Assembly (NCBI GenBank): GCA_016788785.1
Contig: JAEUSM010000006.1
Span: forward strand, 1 to 64,000
DNA: 64,000 nt
Source: Candidatus Kapaibacterium sp.
GTDB lineage: Bacteria > Bacteroidota > Ignavibacteria > Kapaibacteriales > JAEUSM01
Direction: 5' to 3'
Shown: piece after piece, positions 29,903 through 38,792 of the stretch
Numbering within the stretch: position 1 is the stretch's first letter
How the letters are laid out: each line of letters starts with the position of its first letter
Made by a program: the position numbers and the translations under genes
Notes under the pieces: generated by a model
Databases searched by the model: none
Told to the model about the DNA's origin: nothing
The model's input: only the letters and a program-made list of their open reading frames with translations

Positions 29903-30931
29903 ATGAAAATATTCTTTAGTATTATAATTGGACTTATGTTTATTTCTTGTAATGATTCTAATGTAAATTCTACCCCAGACCCTGAGCCCTGTGAAGTTCC
30001 TATGATAAACAGTTCATATGGACATATTTCAACATATTCATATCCAATAGTTCTAACTAAAAATAACAGATTTCTCTTTACAGTCTATCAAAACTTGGAT
30101 ACAGCATCTATATGTAGGGTGTATGATACTGAAAACAAGAATATTCATAGTATCGAATGGAGCAATATTTTGAATATTAATATTGACAAACAAAAGCTAT
30201 TTAAAGTCTTTACATCACCTTATGAAGAAAATGTTGTACTTTTTGAAATAGGCTATCATTCTAATTCTTTTTCTTCAGTAGTAGTTGGTGGTGTTAATGC
30301 TTTTCGATATGTTAAATATAGTGCAAACAGCAAACAAATTCAAGATATAACTCCAACTCAGTATTTTGAAACAGGGGTGCCAAGAAGTTTAGGAATTAGA
30401 TTAATGACATGGTTGTCAAAGTCAAGTTCAAACAATGATTTTTTTGATTGTGGTAATTCTGGTGTATTACATGTACAAACTGGTAATATTGTTGAACCAC
30501 ATTCTGGGGAAACTTATTTTTCAATAAGCAGTAGCGGTAATTATAAAACTTCAAGAGTTCCGGGAGATACAATGTTAAGAATAAATGATGTTCGTTTAGA
30601 CAGATTTTCTTCAAGTACTAAATTTTCTCCCGATGAACGGTACTTGGTTCTGATGACTACAAGACAAGATACAGGTCTAATAAATTGGAGACATTTTTGG
30701 GAATTATATGTTTACGACATTAATAATACTGTTACAGAGAAAAAACCATTCATACATTCAAAAATTGATTTTCCAACAAAACTTTGTGCTTTTCAAGCGT
30801 CCTCAAATTTTGTGATTACTCCAAATAATACTATAATAATTTCATTTAGTAGATATACAATTCAAGATAAATCGAACCTTTACGAAATTGATTTCAACGG
30901 CAAAATTTTACGGCAATTGACCAATGAGTAA
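29903..30931 (+). CDS. TolB/PD40-propeller-like lipoprotein, paralogue 2 (342 aa)
   Basis: Same architecture as its neighbours: leader with FISC lipobox, tether STPDPEPCEVP, propeller-like body containing FSPDERYLVLM (a PD40-type strand), conserved SFSRYTIQ and terminal YEIDFNGKILRQLTNE. I place the start at ATG 29903 (MKIFFSIIIG), the proper lipoprotein leader, not at 29888, where an ATG lies inside the conserved 3' end of the previous gene. The segment YFETGVPRSLGIR-MTWLSKSS is almost identical in paralogue 3, so these two are the closest pair. Confidence 0.8.
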   Translation: MKIFFSIIIGLMFISCNDSNVNSTPDPEPCEVPMINSSYGHISTYSYPIVLTKNNRFLFTVYQNLDTASICRVYDTENKNIHSIEWSNILNINIDKQKLFKVFTSPYEENVVLFEIGYHSNSFSSVVVGGVNAFRYVKYSANSKQIQDITPTQYFETGVPRSLGIRLMTWLSKSSSNNDFFDCGNSGVLHVQTGNIVEPHSGETYFSISSSGNYKTSRVPGDTMLRINDVRLDRFSSSTKFSPDERYLVLMTTRQDTGLINWRHFWELYVYDINNTVTEKKPFIHSKIDFPTKLCAFQASSNFVITPNNTIIISFSRYTIQDKSNLYEIDFNGKILRQLTNE

Positions 30932-30938
30932 GGTAAAT

Positions 30939-31994
30939 ATGAAAATATTCGTTAACATTCTAATTGGACTTCTGTTCATCTCTTGTAAAGATTCTAACGT
31001 AAATCCTACCCCAGACCCTGTGCCGGAGCCTTGTGAAGTACCAATAATTTATTCAAGTGGTGGTCACGTGTTAGATTATACCTATCCTGTTGCAGTTACA
31101 TTGGATAATAAGTATTTTATTTTTGCAGGTGGTAATCGAGATAGTACCATTGCATGGAATTTGTACGATAATCAAAAATCTACTGAAGAATATTTATACT
31201 TTGAAACATTTTTACCCGATATTATAAAGAATAGTCCAAGATATGGACGTGGCATTCCTTTTCCTTGTCCTTATAATCATAATTTACTTCTATTTGAAAT
31301 ATCATATGTGTCAGATTTATTACCACCAGCAGTTGCAAACAATGTTAATTCTATTCGATATATAGTTTATGATTTAACAAATAAATCAGTTAAGGACATC
31401 ACTCCTTTACAGTATTTTGAAACAGGTGTTCCAAGAAGTTTAGGTATTAGATTTATGACATGGTTATCAAAATCTTCAGAAGGAAATGATTTCTTTGATT
31501 GTGGTAAAAGTGGCGTTTTTCATGTCCAGTCAGCACAAATAGTTGAGTCAAATCCAACAGTCATTGTTTATTTGAACGTCGGTTCAAGTGGTAAAATTAA
31601 AATTCAAAACAAAGTATCAGATACTCTTTTCAGTATAAACAATGTTTCTTTAAATTTTGATAGAAATAGAATACGATCAACCAGAATATCTCCAGATGAA
31701 AAGTTTGCAGCTGTTTTTGTTGAACGGCAAGGTACTGATTATTTGTGGCCATATTACTATTGGGAGATGTACATTATAGATGTGGAAAAAACATTATCAA
31801 CTGGAACGATGGTCATACATTCAAAAATCGATTTTCCAACAAAACTTTGTGCCTTTCAAGCATCTTCAAATTTTGTACTTACACCAAATAATACTATAAT
31901 AATTTCATTTAGTAGATATACAATTCAAGAAAAATCTAACCTCTACGAAATTGATTTCAATGGTAAGATTTTACGGCAATTGACCAATGAGTGA
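30939..31994 (+). CDS. TolB/PD40-propeller-like lipoprotein, paralogue 3 (351 aa)
   Basis: Lipobox FISC, tether NPTPDPVPEPCEVP, body with ISPDEKFAAVF as a PD40-like strand and the shared C-terminal block FSRYTIQ through ILRQLTNE. Start chosen at ATG 30939 rather than the ATG at 30924 carried in the conserved 3' end of paralogue 2. It ends 4 bases before the convergent CoA-transferase, with no terminator visible between them. Confidence 0.8.
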   Translation: MKIFVNILIGLLFISCKDSNVNPTPDPVPEPCEVPIIYSSGGHVLDYTYPVAVTLDNKYFIFAGGNRDSTIAWNLYDNQKSTEEYLYFETFLPDIIKNSPRYGRGIPFPCPYNHNLLLFEISYVSDLLPPAVANNVNSIRYIVYDLTNKSVKDITPLQYFETGVPRSLGIRFMTWLSKSSEGNDFFDCGKSGVFHVQSAQIVESNPTVIVYLNVGSSGKIKIQNKVSDTLFSINNVSLNFDRNRIRSTRISPDEKFAAVFVERQGTDYLWPYYYWEMYIIDVEKTLSTGTMVIHSKIDFPTKLCAFQASSNFVLTPNNTIIISFSRYTIQEKSNLYEIDFNGKILRQLTNE

Positions 31995-31998
31995 GAAC

Positions 31999-33279
31999 TT
32001 AATATTGCCAAGTATCTTGCACGTAACGCTCTAATTCTTCACGATGGTTAGGATGAGCAATACCTATGAGTTCTTTTGCTCGTTGACGAAGGGATTTGCC
32101 GTAGAGATATGCAACACCAAATTCTGTAACTATATAGTGAACATGAGAACGAGTTGTTACAACCCCAGCTCCAGGATGCAATTGGGTAGTGATGCGAGAT
32201 TGACCTTTGGATGTTTGTGATGGTAAAGCGATAATTGGTTTTCCACCTTTTGACAGAGATGCTCCACGAATAAAGTCCATTTGACCACCAACCCCAGAAT
32301 ACATTTTTGTACCAATGGAATCTGCACAAACTTGTCCAGTGATATCAACTTCAATGGCACTATTAATAGCGATAACTTTCGGATTTTGACGAATAATAGA
32401 GGTATCATTCACATAACTAATATCCTTCATTGCAATGAGTGGATTATCATCTATATAATCGTAGAGTTTTTTCGTTCCCATCACAAATCCAGTAACAACC
32501 TTTCCTGGTTCGATGACCTTTTCCTCGTTTGTAACAACACCTGATTCGATGAGTGGAATAAGCCCATCAGAAAACATTTCCGTATGCACACCTAAGCGAC
32601 TATGCGAGTGAAGTGCTGCCAAAACCGCATTGGGAATTGCACCTATTCCCATTTGCAAAGTCGAACCATTTTCAATCAATTCCGCACAATATGCACCAAT
32701 GGTTTTTTCCACTTCATCAGGCTCAGATGGAGCAACTTCCACTAACGGAGTATCACAAAGAAATGCAATATCCAATTCTGAAACATGGATAAATCCATCA
32801 CCATGTGTTCGAGGCATTTTGGGATTAATTTGAGCTATTACTACCTTCGCAACTTCAATTGCTGCGATAGATATATCTATCGAAACTCCCAAAGAACAAT
32901 AGCCGTGAGCATCTGGCGGAGAAACTTGGATAAGTGCGTAATCCAATGGCAAAATACCTGAACGAAACAACAACGGAACTTCACTCAAAAACACTGGGGT
33001 GAAATCTGCATTCCCACTTTGCACTGCTTTGCGAGTATTTGAGCCAATGAATAGACAATTTGTACGAAATGAATTTGCATATTCAGGAAGTACATAATCT
33101 GCAAATCCTTCAGTATGTAAATGAACTAATTCAACATTTTGTAATTCGTTATGCCTTGAAACTAACGCTTTGAGTAATTCTTGAGGTGCAGCAGCAACAC
33201 TTTGAACAAAAACGCGGGAATTGGACTGAATGGTAGAAACTGCATCAAGTGCTGAAGAGGCAAAATGAGGATTGTTCAC
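31999..33279 (-). CDS. acetyl-CoA hydrolase/transferase family, 4-hydroxybutyrate CoA-transferase-like (426 aa)
   Basis: Class I CoA-transferase that moves CoA between acetyl-CoA and a carboxylic acid. The catalytic Glu lies in GVHTEMFSDGL (near 218); GIGAIPNAVLAAL, GVGGQMDFIRGASLSKGG and VTEFGVAYLYGKSLRQRA are typical of the AbfT/Cat2 branch. The acid substrate (4-hydroxybutyrate, succinate or other) cannot be fixed from sequence. Last gene of a minus operon: bacilliredoxin, AI-2E transporter, threonine aldolase, this gene. Its start overlaps the aldolase stop (ATGA). Confidence 0.88.
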   Translation of the reverse strand: MNNPHFASSALDAVSTIQSNSRVFVQSVAAAPQELLKALVSRHNELQNVELVHLHTEGFADYVLPEYANSFRTNCLFIGSNTRKAVQSGNADFTPVFLSEVPLLFRSGILPLDYALIQVSPPDAHGYCSLGVSIDISIAAIEVAKVVIAQINPKMPRTHGDGFIHVSELDIAFLCDTPLVEVAPSEPDEVEKTIGAYCAELIENGSTLQMGIGAIPNAVLAALHSHSRLGVHTEMFSDGLIPLIESGVVTNEEKVIEPGKVVTGFVMGTKKLYDYIDDNPLIAMKDISYVNDTSIIRQNPKVIAINSAIEVDITGQVCADSIGTKMYSGVGGQMDFIRGASLSKGGKPIIALPSQTSKGQSRITTQLHPGAGVVTTRSHVHYIVTEFGVAYLYGKSLRQRAKELIGIAHPNHREELERYVQDTWQY

Positions 33280-34316
33280 GGTTGTAATTTCTTTAAAATA
33301 TTGATAATTCTTGTAAAGAGTTCGTCTAAATATTCGGATGAAATATCTAAATGAAACACAAAACGAATTAACCCTACTCCAAATTTTGAACCAAGTATTA
33401 CATCTTCTTTACATAGGTGCAAAAACTGATTTGCAAGTACATCTGTCGAAAATTGAAATAGTATAATATTAGTTTGGGGTTGTGTAATGGATAGAAAATC
33501 AAACTGACCATTCAAATGCTGATAAAGAGCTTTAGCTTGAGTATGACTTTCTACAATTCGATCATAATTATGTTGAAGAGCAAATAAGGCACCTTGGGCA
33601 ATGATTCCAGCTTGACGCATTCCACCGCCAAGAATCTTGCGTAGTTTTAGAGCTTTTTTGATAGTTTCTTTGCTTCCCACCAATGCAGAGCCAACAGGTG
33701 CACCCAATCCTTTTGAAAAGCATACAGAGATTGTGTCAAAGTCTTTCGTAAGTTCGGAAACTGGACAATTCAATGTAACTGCAGCATTCCAAATTCTGGC
33801 TCCATCACAATGGTAGTGCAGATTATGGTTATCACAAAATGAACGACCTTTTTTTATCGTTTCTTTGTCTATTACAGCTCCTGCATATCGGTTGTGAGTA
33901 TTTTCCAAACACAACATCGATGAGGTTGGTAAATAGTAGATATCATCACGAACAAAATGTTCCAATTCATCGAAATTTGGAAGAGCATTGTTTGAATGAA
34001 ATGGACGTAATTGCACTCGCGACAGAATTGATGGGGCAGCAGTTTCGTAATAGTAAATATGTGCTTCGGAATCAATGAGAATTTCATCACCAGTCCGAGT
34101 TTCTGTCATTATAGCAAGTTGATTACCCATAGTACCAGACGGAACAAAGAGAGCTGCTTCCTTTTGACATAACTGAGCAACATATTCTTCAAGGGCATTG
34201 ACGGAGGGGTCTTCGTTGTAAACATCGTCTCCAACTTCAGCATTTGCCATTGCCTCACGCATAGCTTGTGATGGCTTCGTTACGGTATCACTTCGTAAAT
34301 CAAACTGTCGTTTCAT
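33276..34316 (-). CDS. ltaE: low-specificity L-threonine aldolase (346 aa)
   Basis: PLP enzyme that splits threonine/allo-threonine to glycine and acetaldehyde. Opening RSDTVTKPSQAMREAM is characteristic; FVPSGTMGNQLAI, the His-bearing EAHIYYYE, DGARIWNAAV and the PLP-lysine motif CFSKGLGAPVGSALVG are present. Full family length. Overlaps the AI-2E transporter gene by 17 bases at its 5' end. Together with kbl at 19 kb it gives the cell a second glycine-producing route from threonine. Confidence 0.92.
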   Translation of the reverse strand: MKRQFDLRSDTVTKPSQAMREAMANAEVGDDVYNEDPSVNALEEYVAQLCQKEAALFVPSGTMGNQLAIMTETRTGDEILIDSEAHIYYYETAAPSILSRVQLRPFHSNNALPNFDELEHFVRDDIYYLPTSSMLCLENTHNRYAGAVIDKETIKKGRSFCDNHNLHYHCDGARIWNAAVTLNCPVSELTKDFDTISVCFSKGLGAPVGSALVGSKETIKKALKLRKILGGGMRQAGIIAQGALFALQHNYDRIVESHTQAKALYQHLNGQFDFLSITQPQTNIILFQFSTDVLANQFLHLCKEDVILGSKFGVGLIRFVFHLDISSEYLDELFTRIINILKKLQP

Positions 34317-35538
34317 TCATTCCTTTTTCAACTTCTTCATCTGGGTCTTTGAATTTCATCCATTCTTTAAAAAAAAGAAGAATAATAGCGGTAGTTGGGA
34401 TAGCAACAATAAGCCCAATGATGCCAAAAAAATGACCAAAAACAAATAATGAACCAAACAACACTATAGGATTTAACCCTACTTTTTCACCTAATACTTT
34501 TGGTTCTATGAAGTACGAATTTATAAAATGTATCGCATTGATAGTAATAATAATAGTCAAAATGGAAGAAAGTACATTTGGAGGATTAACGATAATTACC
34601 GTTAATATACTCAGCACTATACAAATTATCAGTCCAATTGTTGGTATAGGATTCAACAGTCCACATAGCATTCCAAGTACAATTCCGTACGGTACACCCA
34701 TTAAGGAAAATACTGTTGAACATGTTACAGAAACTATAATAGCCGCTATTATTTGCCAAGAAATATACGAATTGATGATACTATGAATGTTTTGAAGAAC
34801 AGGTAATGAAGAAGGGCGTATTCTGGTTGCAAGATTTTTGAAACCTTGCTGAAACGATGGCATATCTTTTATGAAATAAAACAATAGAACAGGAACTAAA
34901 ATGATATTGATTAAATGTCCTGCTATCACCGAAACAGATGTTAATAAATTCAAAATACCGAACAGAAACGACTGTAAAATAGTCTCTAATTTGGGAACGA
35001 CTTGGGTAGTAATAAAATCTCGAGAACTTTGTTCCGGTATACCCAAAGAAGTAAGAAAATCAAAGAATTGTTGTTGATCTTTGAGAGAATGAACTGTAAA
35101 CCAATCACGAACCTGCTTCACAACAGAATCCAATTGCTGAAAAAGAATTGGAAAAAAGTAGATAGAAAAAACTGTAACAACACCAACGATAGAAAGCACA
35201 ACAATGGTTGCAACGACAAACCGAGGTAATCCTTTTTTCTCTAATCTAACAACTATAGGTTCTAAAAGATATGCACCAATAAAAGATACGATAAATGGGA
35301 CTAAACTGTAGTTCAGCTCAAATGCAATCCAAGTAATATACAAAACGATGGAAGTAGTGAGTAATCGTTTTGCTAAAACAGAATGTTGCCGAAACGGATA
35401 GAGTAAAAATACGACAATTGCACCCAAAACTAATGGCGAAAGAAATTGGGGTGCTAAATAAAAAAAGGCAGTAAGTACTAGGGTACTTACCGCCACGACT
35501 GTCGTAGGAGATTCAGAAAGTTGTTTTGAAATCTTCAT
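34300..35538 (-). CDS. AI-2E/PerM-family membrane transporter (412 aa)
   Basis: Multi-pass membrane protein with about eight helices. FIVSFIGAYLLEPIVVRLEKKGLPR near residue 90 and the C-terminal GVPYGIVLGMLCGLLNPIPTIG, PKVLGEKVGLNPIVLFGSLFVFGHFFGIIGLIVAIP match the AI-2E/PerM family. Transported substrates differ within the family (autoinducer-2, sodium/proton exchange), so none is assigned. I take the ATG at 35538 (MKISKQLSES); the longer frame would overlap the bacilliredoxin gene. Confidence 0.88.
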   Translation of the reverse strand: MKISKQLSESPTTVVAVSTLVLTAFFYLAPQFLSPLVLGAIVVFLLYPFRQHSVLAKRLLTTSIVLYITWIAFELNYSLVPFIVSFIGAYLLEPIVVRLEKKGLPRFVVATIVVLSIVGVVTVFSIYFFPILFQQLDSVVKQVRDWFTVHSLKDQQQFFDFLTSLGIPEQSSRDFITTQVVPKLETILQSFLFGILNLLTSVSVIAGHLINIILVPVLLFYFIKDMPSFQQGFKNLATRIRPSSLPVLQNIHSIINSYISWQIIAAIIVSVTCSTVFSLMGVPYGIVLGMLCGLLNPIPTIGLIICIVLSILTVIIVNPPNVLSSILTIIITINAIHFINSYFIEPKVLGEKVGLNPIVLFGSLFVFGHFFGIIGLIVAIPTTAIILLFFKEWMKFKDPDEEVEKGMNETTV

Positions 35539-35549
35539 ACGGATTTTTG

Positions 35550-35966
35550 TTATGCACAAATTTTGTCAAAAGCACCAGTGAGTGCTTGAGCTATTTGCTC
35601 TGGCATTGCACCTTCGATATGATGGCGGTGCATCATTGCTACTAATTGACCATCTTTGAACATTGCAATTGATGGAGATGAAGGAGGTTGATCAGTAAAA
35701 TAATCCCTCATTCGTTGAGTTGCTTCTACATCTTGACCTGCAAAAACAGTATAAATGTTGTCTGGTTTCACTGAATGTTGTAATGCGAGTTTCACACCCG
35801 GTCTTGCACCACCAGCAGCACATCCGCACACTGAATTGACAACAACTAAGGCAGTTCCTTCTGCTTTCATTGCTTCATCTACTTCAGCTATAGTACGTAA
35901 TTCTTTCACACCAACAGAAGTGAGTTCTTCTCTCATTGGCTGAACAATCATCGGATCGTATGGCAT
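35550..35966 (-). CDS. bacilliredoxin BrxA/BrxB family (138 aa)
   Basis: YphP/YqiW-type thioredoxin-fold protein that removes bacillithiol from mixed disulfides. The redox motif is CGC (VNSVCGCAAGGARPG, near 55), with AGQDVEATQRMRDYF and MFKDGQLVAMMHRHHIEG downstream, all conserved in the family. Bacteroidota often make bacillithiol, so the role is plausible. First gene of the four-gene minus operon; the second subtilisin module begins divergently about 230 bases away. Confidence 0.9.
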   Translation of the reverse strand: MPYDPMIVQPMREELTSVGVKELRTIAEVDEAMKAEGTALVVVNSVCGCAAGGARPGVKLALQHSVKPDNIYTVFAGQDVEATQRMRDYFTDQPPSSPSIAMFKDGQLVAMMHRHHIEGAMPEQIAQALTGAFDKICA

Positions 35967-36083
35967 ATTCTTACTTTTTTAATAGTTAATACGTATTTTT
36001 CATCCCTAAAGACTGAAAAACACCCCTTTTTATTTTCTCAAGAACGGAAATTTTGGTAAATATCAAATTATTTCACACAAAAA

Positions 36084-36115
36084 TTTGTTTTATTGATGAT
36101 TTTATAGTATATTCC
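36084..36115 (+). promoter_or_regulatory. promoter of second subtilisin module
   Basis: TTTG (36084-36087), 20-base spacer, TATATTCC (36108-36115), identical to the promoter at 26179. Sequence shared with the first module begins near 36071 and runs without a break through the ATG. Confidence 0.6.
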
Positions 36116-36119
36116 AAAG

Positions 36120-36156
36120 GGTTTGGAATACTTTCTTGGATTTCAAACCTTTTTTT
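36120..36156 (+). terminator. leader hairpin followed by T7
   Basis: GGTTTGGAAT (36120-36129) pairs fully with ATTTCAAACC (36140-36149, one G-U), then T7. Compared with the copy at 26215 one base differs, turning a mismatch into a pair. The gene before it points the other way, so it cannot serve as that gene's terminator; a leader role for the protease transcript is more likely. Confidence 0.5.
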
Positions 36157-36198
36157 AAATAGTACAATTATTCTTTTTCTTCACGAAATATAGTATGT

Positions 36199-38790
36199 AT
36201 GAAACACTTAGTACACCTTAACATTGGTAGAAAATTGTTCAAATATTCTATTATTTTTGTCAGTTTTACGATTCTGGCAATGTTTTTTCATTGCAATGTT
36301 TATTCACAATCAATCCCAACGAATGTTTTGGATAGTATCAAGGGGTTGTTTCCCCCAGATTCTATGTATGTGAAAAACGAAGTTATTATCAAATTTAAAA
36401 AAAGTGGTTTGTCGTTAGAAAAGCTCTGTTATAATTACGGAGTTTCTGAAAATAATTCTACAAAAAACGAAAAGAAGACAGAAAAATCATTTACGTTGCA
36501 TCCAACCTTAGAGTATATACTTTCTACACAGCGCTTTTCAGTCGACTCTCTAATTCCAAATCTTACTTTACGAAACACAATGAAAGCCTTCGGTGGTGAT
36601 ACTCTTCGAAGAGTTACCTTCGCCAATCCTTGCGTTGATACATTTTCCATTTCACGTTTAGGAGATACTATTCCTTGTACAGATTTCCTTTGGATGGTTC
36701 TTCAACTTAATAATGATACATCTGTTGTCAATGCTTGTATTTTCCTTACGTATCTTTTTCAAGAACAAATAGAAGTTGTAACTCCAAATCTTTATTTCGT
36801 TAAAACTGGTTTTTCTAATGATGAAAAATATCCATTACAATTATCTTTTCAAGCTAACGAAATGGAAGTTCCACTTATTTGGAATAGAGAAATTTATGGA
36901 GACCCATCTACGAGGGTAGCAGTGCTAGACAACGGAATAGATTATTACCATTGTGATCTTGGAAATGGAGAAATGGGTACTGGTAAAAAAGTGATTTATG
37001 GATGGTGGAATCAAGATAACTCAAATACAACAATATATCAAGATGCTAACCATGGTACTCCAGTAGCAGGAATTATTGGTGCCTATACCAATAGATTATG
37101 GCCCTGTGCTACAGGTGTAGGTATTGTTTCAGGAATTGCAGGTGGATGGGGAACATTTAGTTCAGGAGATAATCAACCACCAATGGGTGTGAGTTTATTA
37201 GGATATAAATTAAACTCTAAAAAGAGTGATTTTTACGAACTAGCTGACATAAAACAGGCATTAAGACATGCTAGTACCTATAATCCAAATAGTGAGTATG
37301 GACAACAAGTTCATATAATTAATAGGAGTATTTCTAACTGGGAACCACCTGAGGATCTTGGTTACGATATATGGAAAGCAGTTCTTAGTGTTGACTTAAA
37401 CTATGCATTTGAAAATGATGTAACAATGGTTGCTGCGAGAGGTAATTTCCCTAATCAAGGATTAGATAGGCGAAATTTTCCTGCTGGATTTGAACATCAT
37501 AAAATGATTTCTGTAGGTGGGTATGGATTTGTTATCGAAAATCCAAATACTCAAAATGCCTTAGACAATGAAAATCGTAAAATAAGACATTTGTATAGTA
37601 GGTGGGGCAGTAATATGGATTTACTTGCACCTTATGGAAATGAACAAGTGTATACTGGAGCCAGATATAATGTACATTCAACAAGTTTAACAAATAATGG
37701 TGCAAATAGAACAGCAACTTCAAATTATGAAGGAACTTCTTTTGCAGCTCCACATGCTACTGTATTAGTTGCTTTGCTTCATTCAACACCTAATATCATG
37801 TATGGAGAAACGGGTGTAGTTCCGCTTCCACCTGAAGACTATCAAGGATTGTTAAAAGTATCTTGTGAAGATATAACTAATACTGAAACAAAAAATGGGC
37901 CTTACACTAATTTCTATGATGACTATTCTGGTTGGGGTTGGTTACGTGCTTCAAAAATATACCAAATGTTAGATGAAGGTTACAGACTCCACCATTTTTC
38001 TGTTGACTTAGATCCGCAAGTTTATAACGCATCTAATTGGGAAAGAGTCAGAGAAGTCACTTTTTCAAATGATAATCTAGCAGAATATAAAATTGTAAAA
38101 TCTTTTTTTTCTGATTATAATTCAGGCATAACTTCTCACAGAAGTGAAATTTCTCAAACTGTTACTCTTCCTGCACGTTGGAATAATTCTAATGGTGATA
38201 AAATTTATGTTTGGGGTCGAAGTGGTCCGCATAATGCAAGTACAAAAACTGGTTATAATATCACAGAAAACGGTGGGATAAATTTTCTAACAGGTTTTAC
38301 TGGAATTGTCTCTGGTTATGGTGGTAATAACAAAGATTATAATATTATTCATGATGCTATAAGTGGCGACCATGAAATCGAATTAATCACATATCAATAT
38401 CAGTTAAACAATTTAACCCTAAATCAAGTTTTTGATACGGATTTAGACCTTGAGTCCGGAATTGTAATACCTCCAACAGATAAACTTGGGTTTAATTTCT
38501 CTGTTTTTGCAAAGGAAACAGTTACGAGTGTTGAAGAGAAATTCCTTAATAATTCTATCAGAATCCAGCAATTTGAAAATTCGCTTTTAATATCAAATAA
38601 AGATAATTTTTCACATATTTCAAAAATAGAAGTATTTGACATTCTTGGTAATTCTAAATATGTTGTGGAAAATCCACAAAATAGTATCAATTATAATTTA
38701 GTACTTTCTGCTTTCCAAAGTGGTATATATTTACTGTGTATTACTAACAATAATCAAATTTTCACTCATTCATTTGCAGTCGTGAGGTAA
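36199..38790 (+). CDS. secreted S8 subtilisin-like protease, paralogue 2, T9SS cargo (863 aa)
   Basis: Same plan as the protease at 26294: signal peptide, propeptide to about 205, subtilase domain with Asp244 (LDNGIDYYH), His285 (NHGTPVAGIIGA) and Ser514 (EGTSFAAPHATV), then a jelly-roll-like region and a T9SS-type tail (EVFDILGNSKY, FQSGIYLLCITNN, HSFAVVR). By eye the first 205 residues differ from paralogue 1 at only about 14 places; after the YF at that point identity falls sharply. Where paralogue 1 has MNNSWGN this one has INRSISNWE, so the oxyanion Asn position should be checked. One lipoprotein gene follows 2 bases later. Confidence 0.9.
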   Translation: MKHLVHLNIGRKLFKYSIIFVSFTILAMFFHCNVYSQSIPTNVLDSIKGLFPPDSMYVKNEVIIKFKKSGLSLEKLCYNYGVSENNSTKNEKKTEKSFTLHPTLEYILSTQRFSVDSLIPNLTLRNTMKAFGGDTLRRVTFANPCVDTFSISRLGDTIPCTDFLWMVLQLNNDTSVVNACIFLTYLFQEQIEVVTPNLYFVKTGFSNDEKYPLQLSFQANEMEVPLIWNREIYGDPSTRVAVLDNGIDYYHCDLGNGEMGTGKKVIYGWWNQDNSNTTIYQDANHGTPVAGIIGAYTNRLWPCATGVGIVSGIAGGWGTFSSGDNQPPMGVSLLGYKLNSKKSDFYELADIKQALRHASTYNPNSEYGQQVHIINRSISNWEPPEDLGYDIWKAVLSVDLNYAFENDVTMVAARGNFPNQGLDRRNFPAGFEHHKMISVGGYGFVIENPNTQNALDNENRKIRHLYSRWGSNMDLLAPYGNEQVYTGARYNVHSTSLTNNGANRTATSNYEGTSFAAPHATVLVALLHSTPNIMYGETGVVPLPPEDYQGLLKVSCEDITNTETKNGPYTNFYDDYSGWGWLRASKIYQMLDEGYRLHHFSVDLDPQVYNASNWERVREVTFSNDNLAEYKIVKSFFSDYNSGITSHRSEISQTVTLPARWNNSNGDKIYVWGRSGPHNASTKTGYNITENGGINFLTGFTGIVSGYGGNNKDYNIIHDAISGDHEIELITYQYQLNNLTLNQVFDTDLDLESGIVIPPTDKLGFNFSVFAKETVTSVEEKFLNNSIRIQQFENSLLISNKDNFSHISKIEVFDILGNSKYVVENPQNSINYNLVLSAFQSGIYLLCITNNNQIFTHSFAVVR

Positions 38791-38792
38791 CT

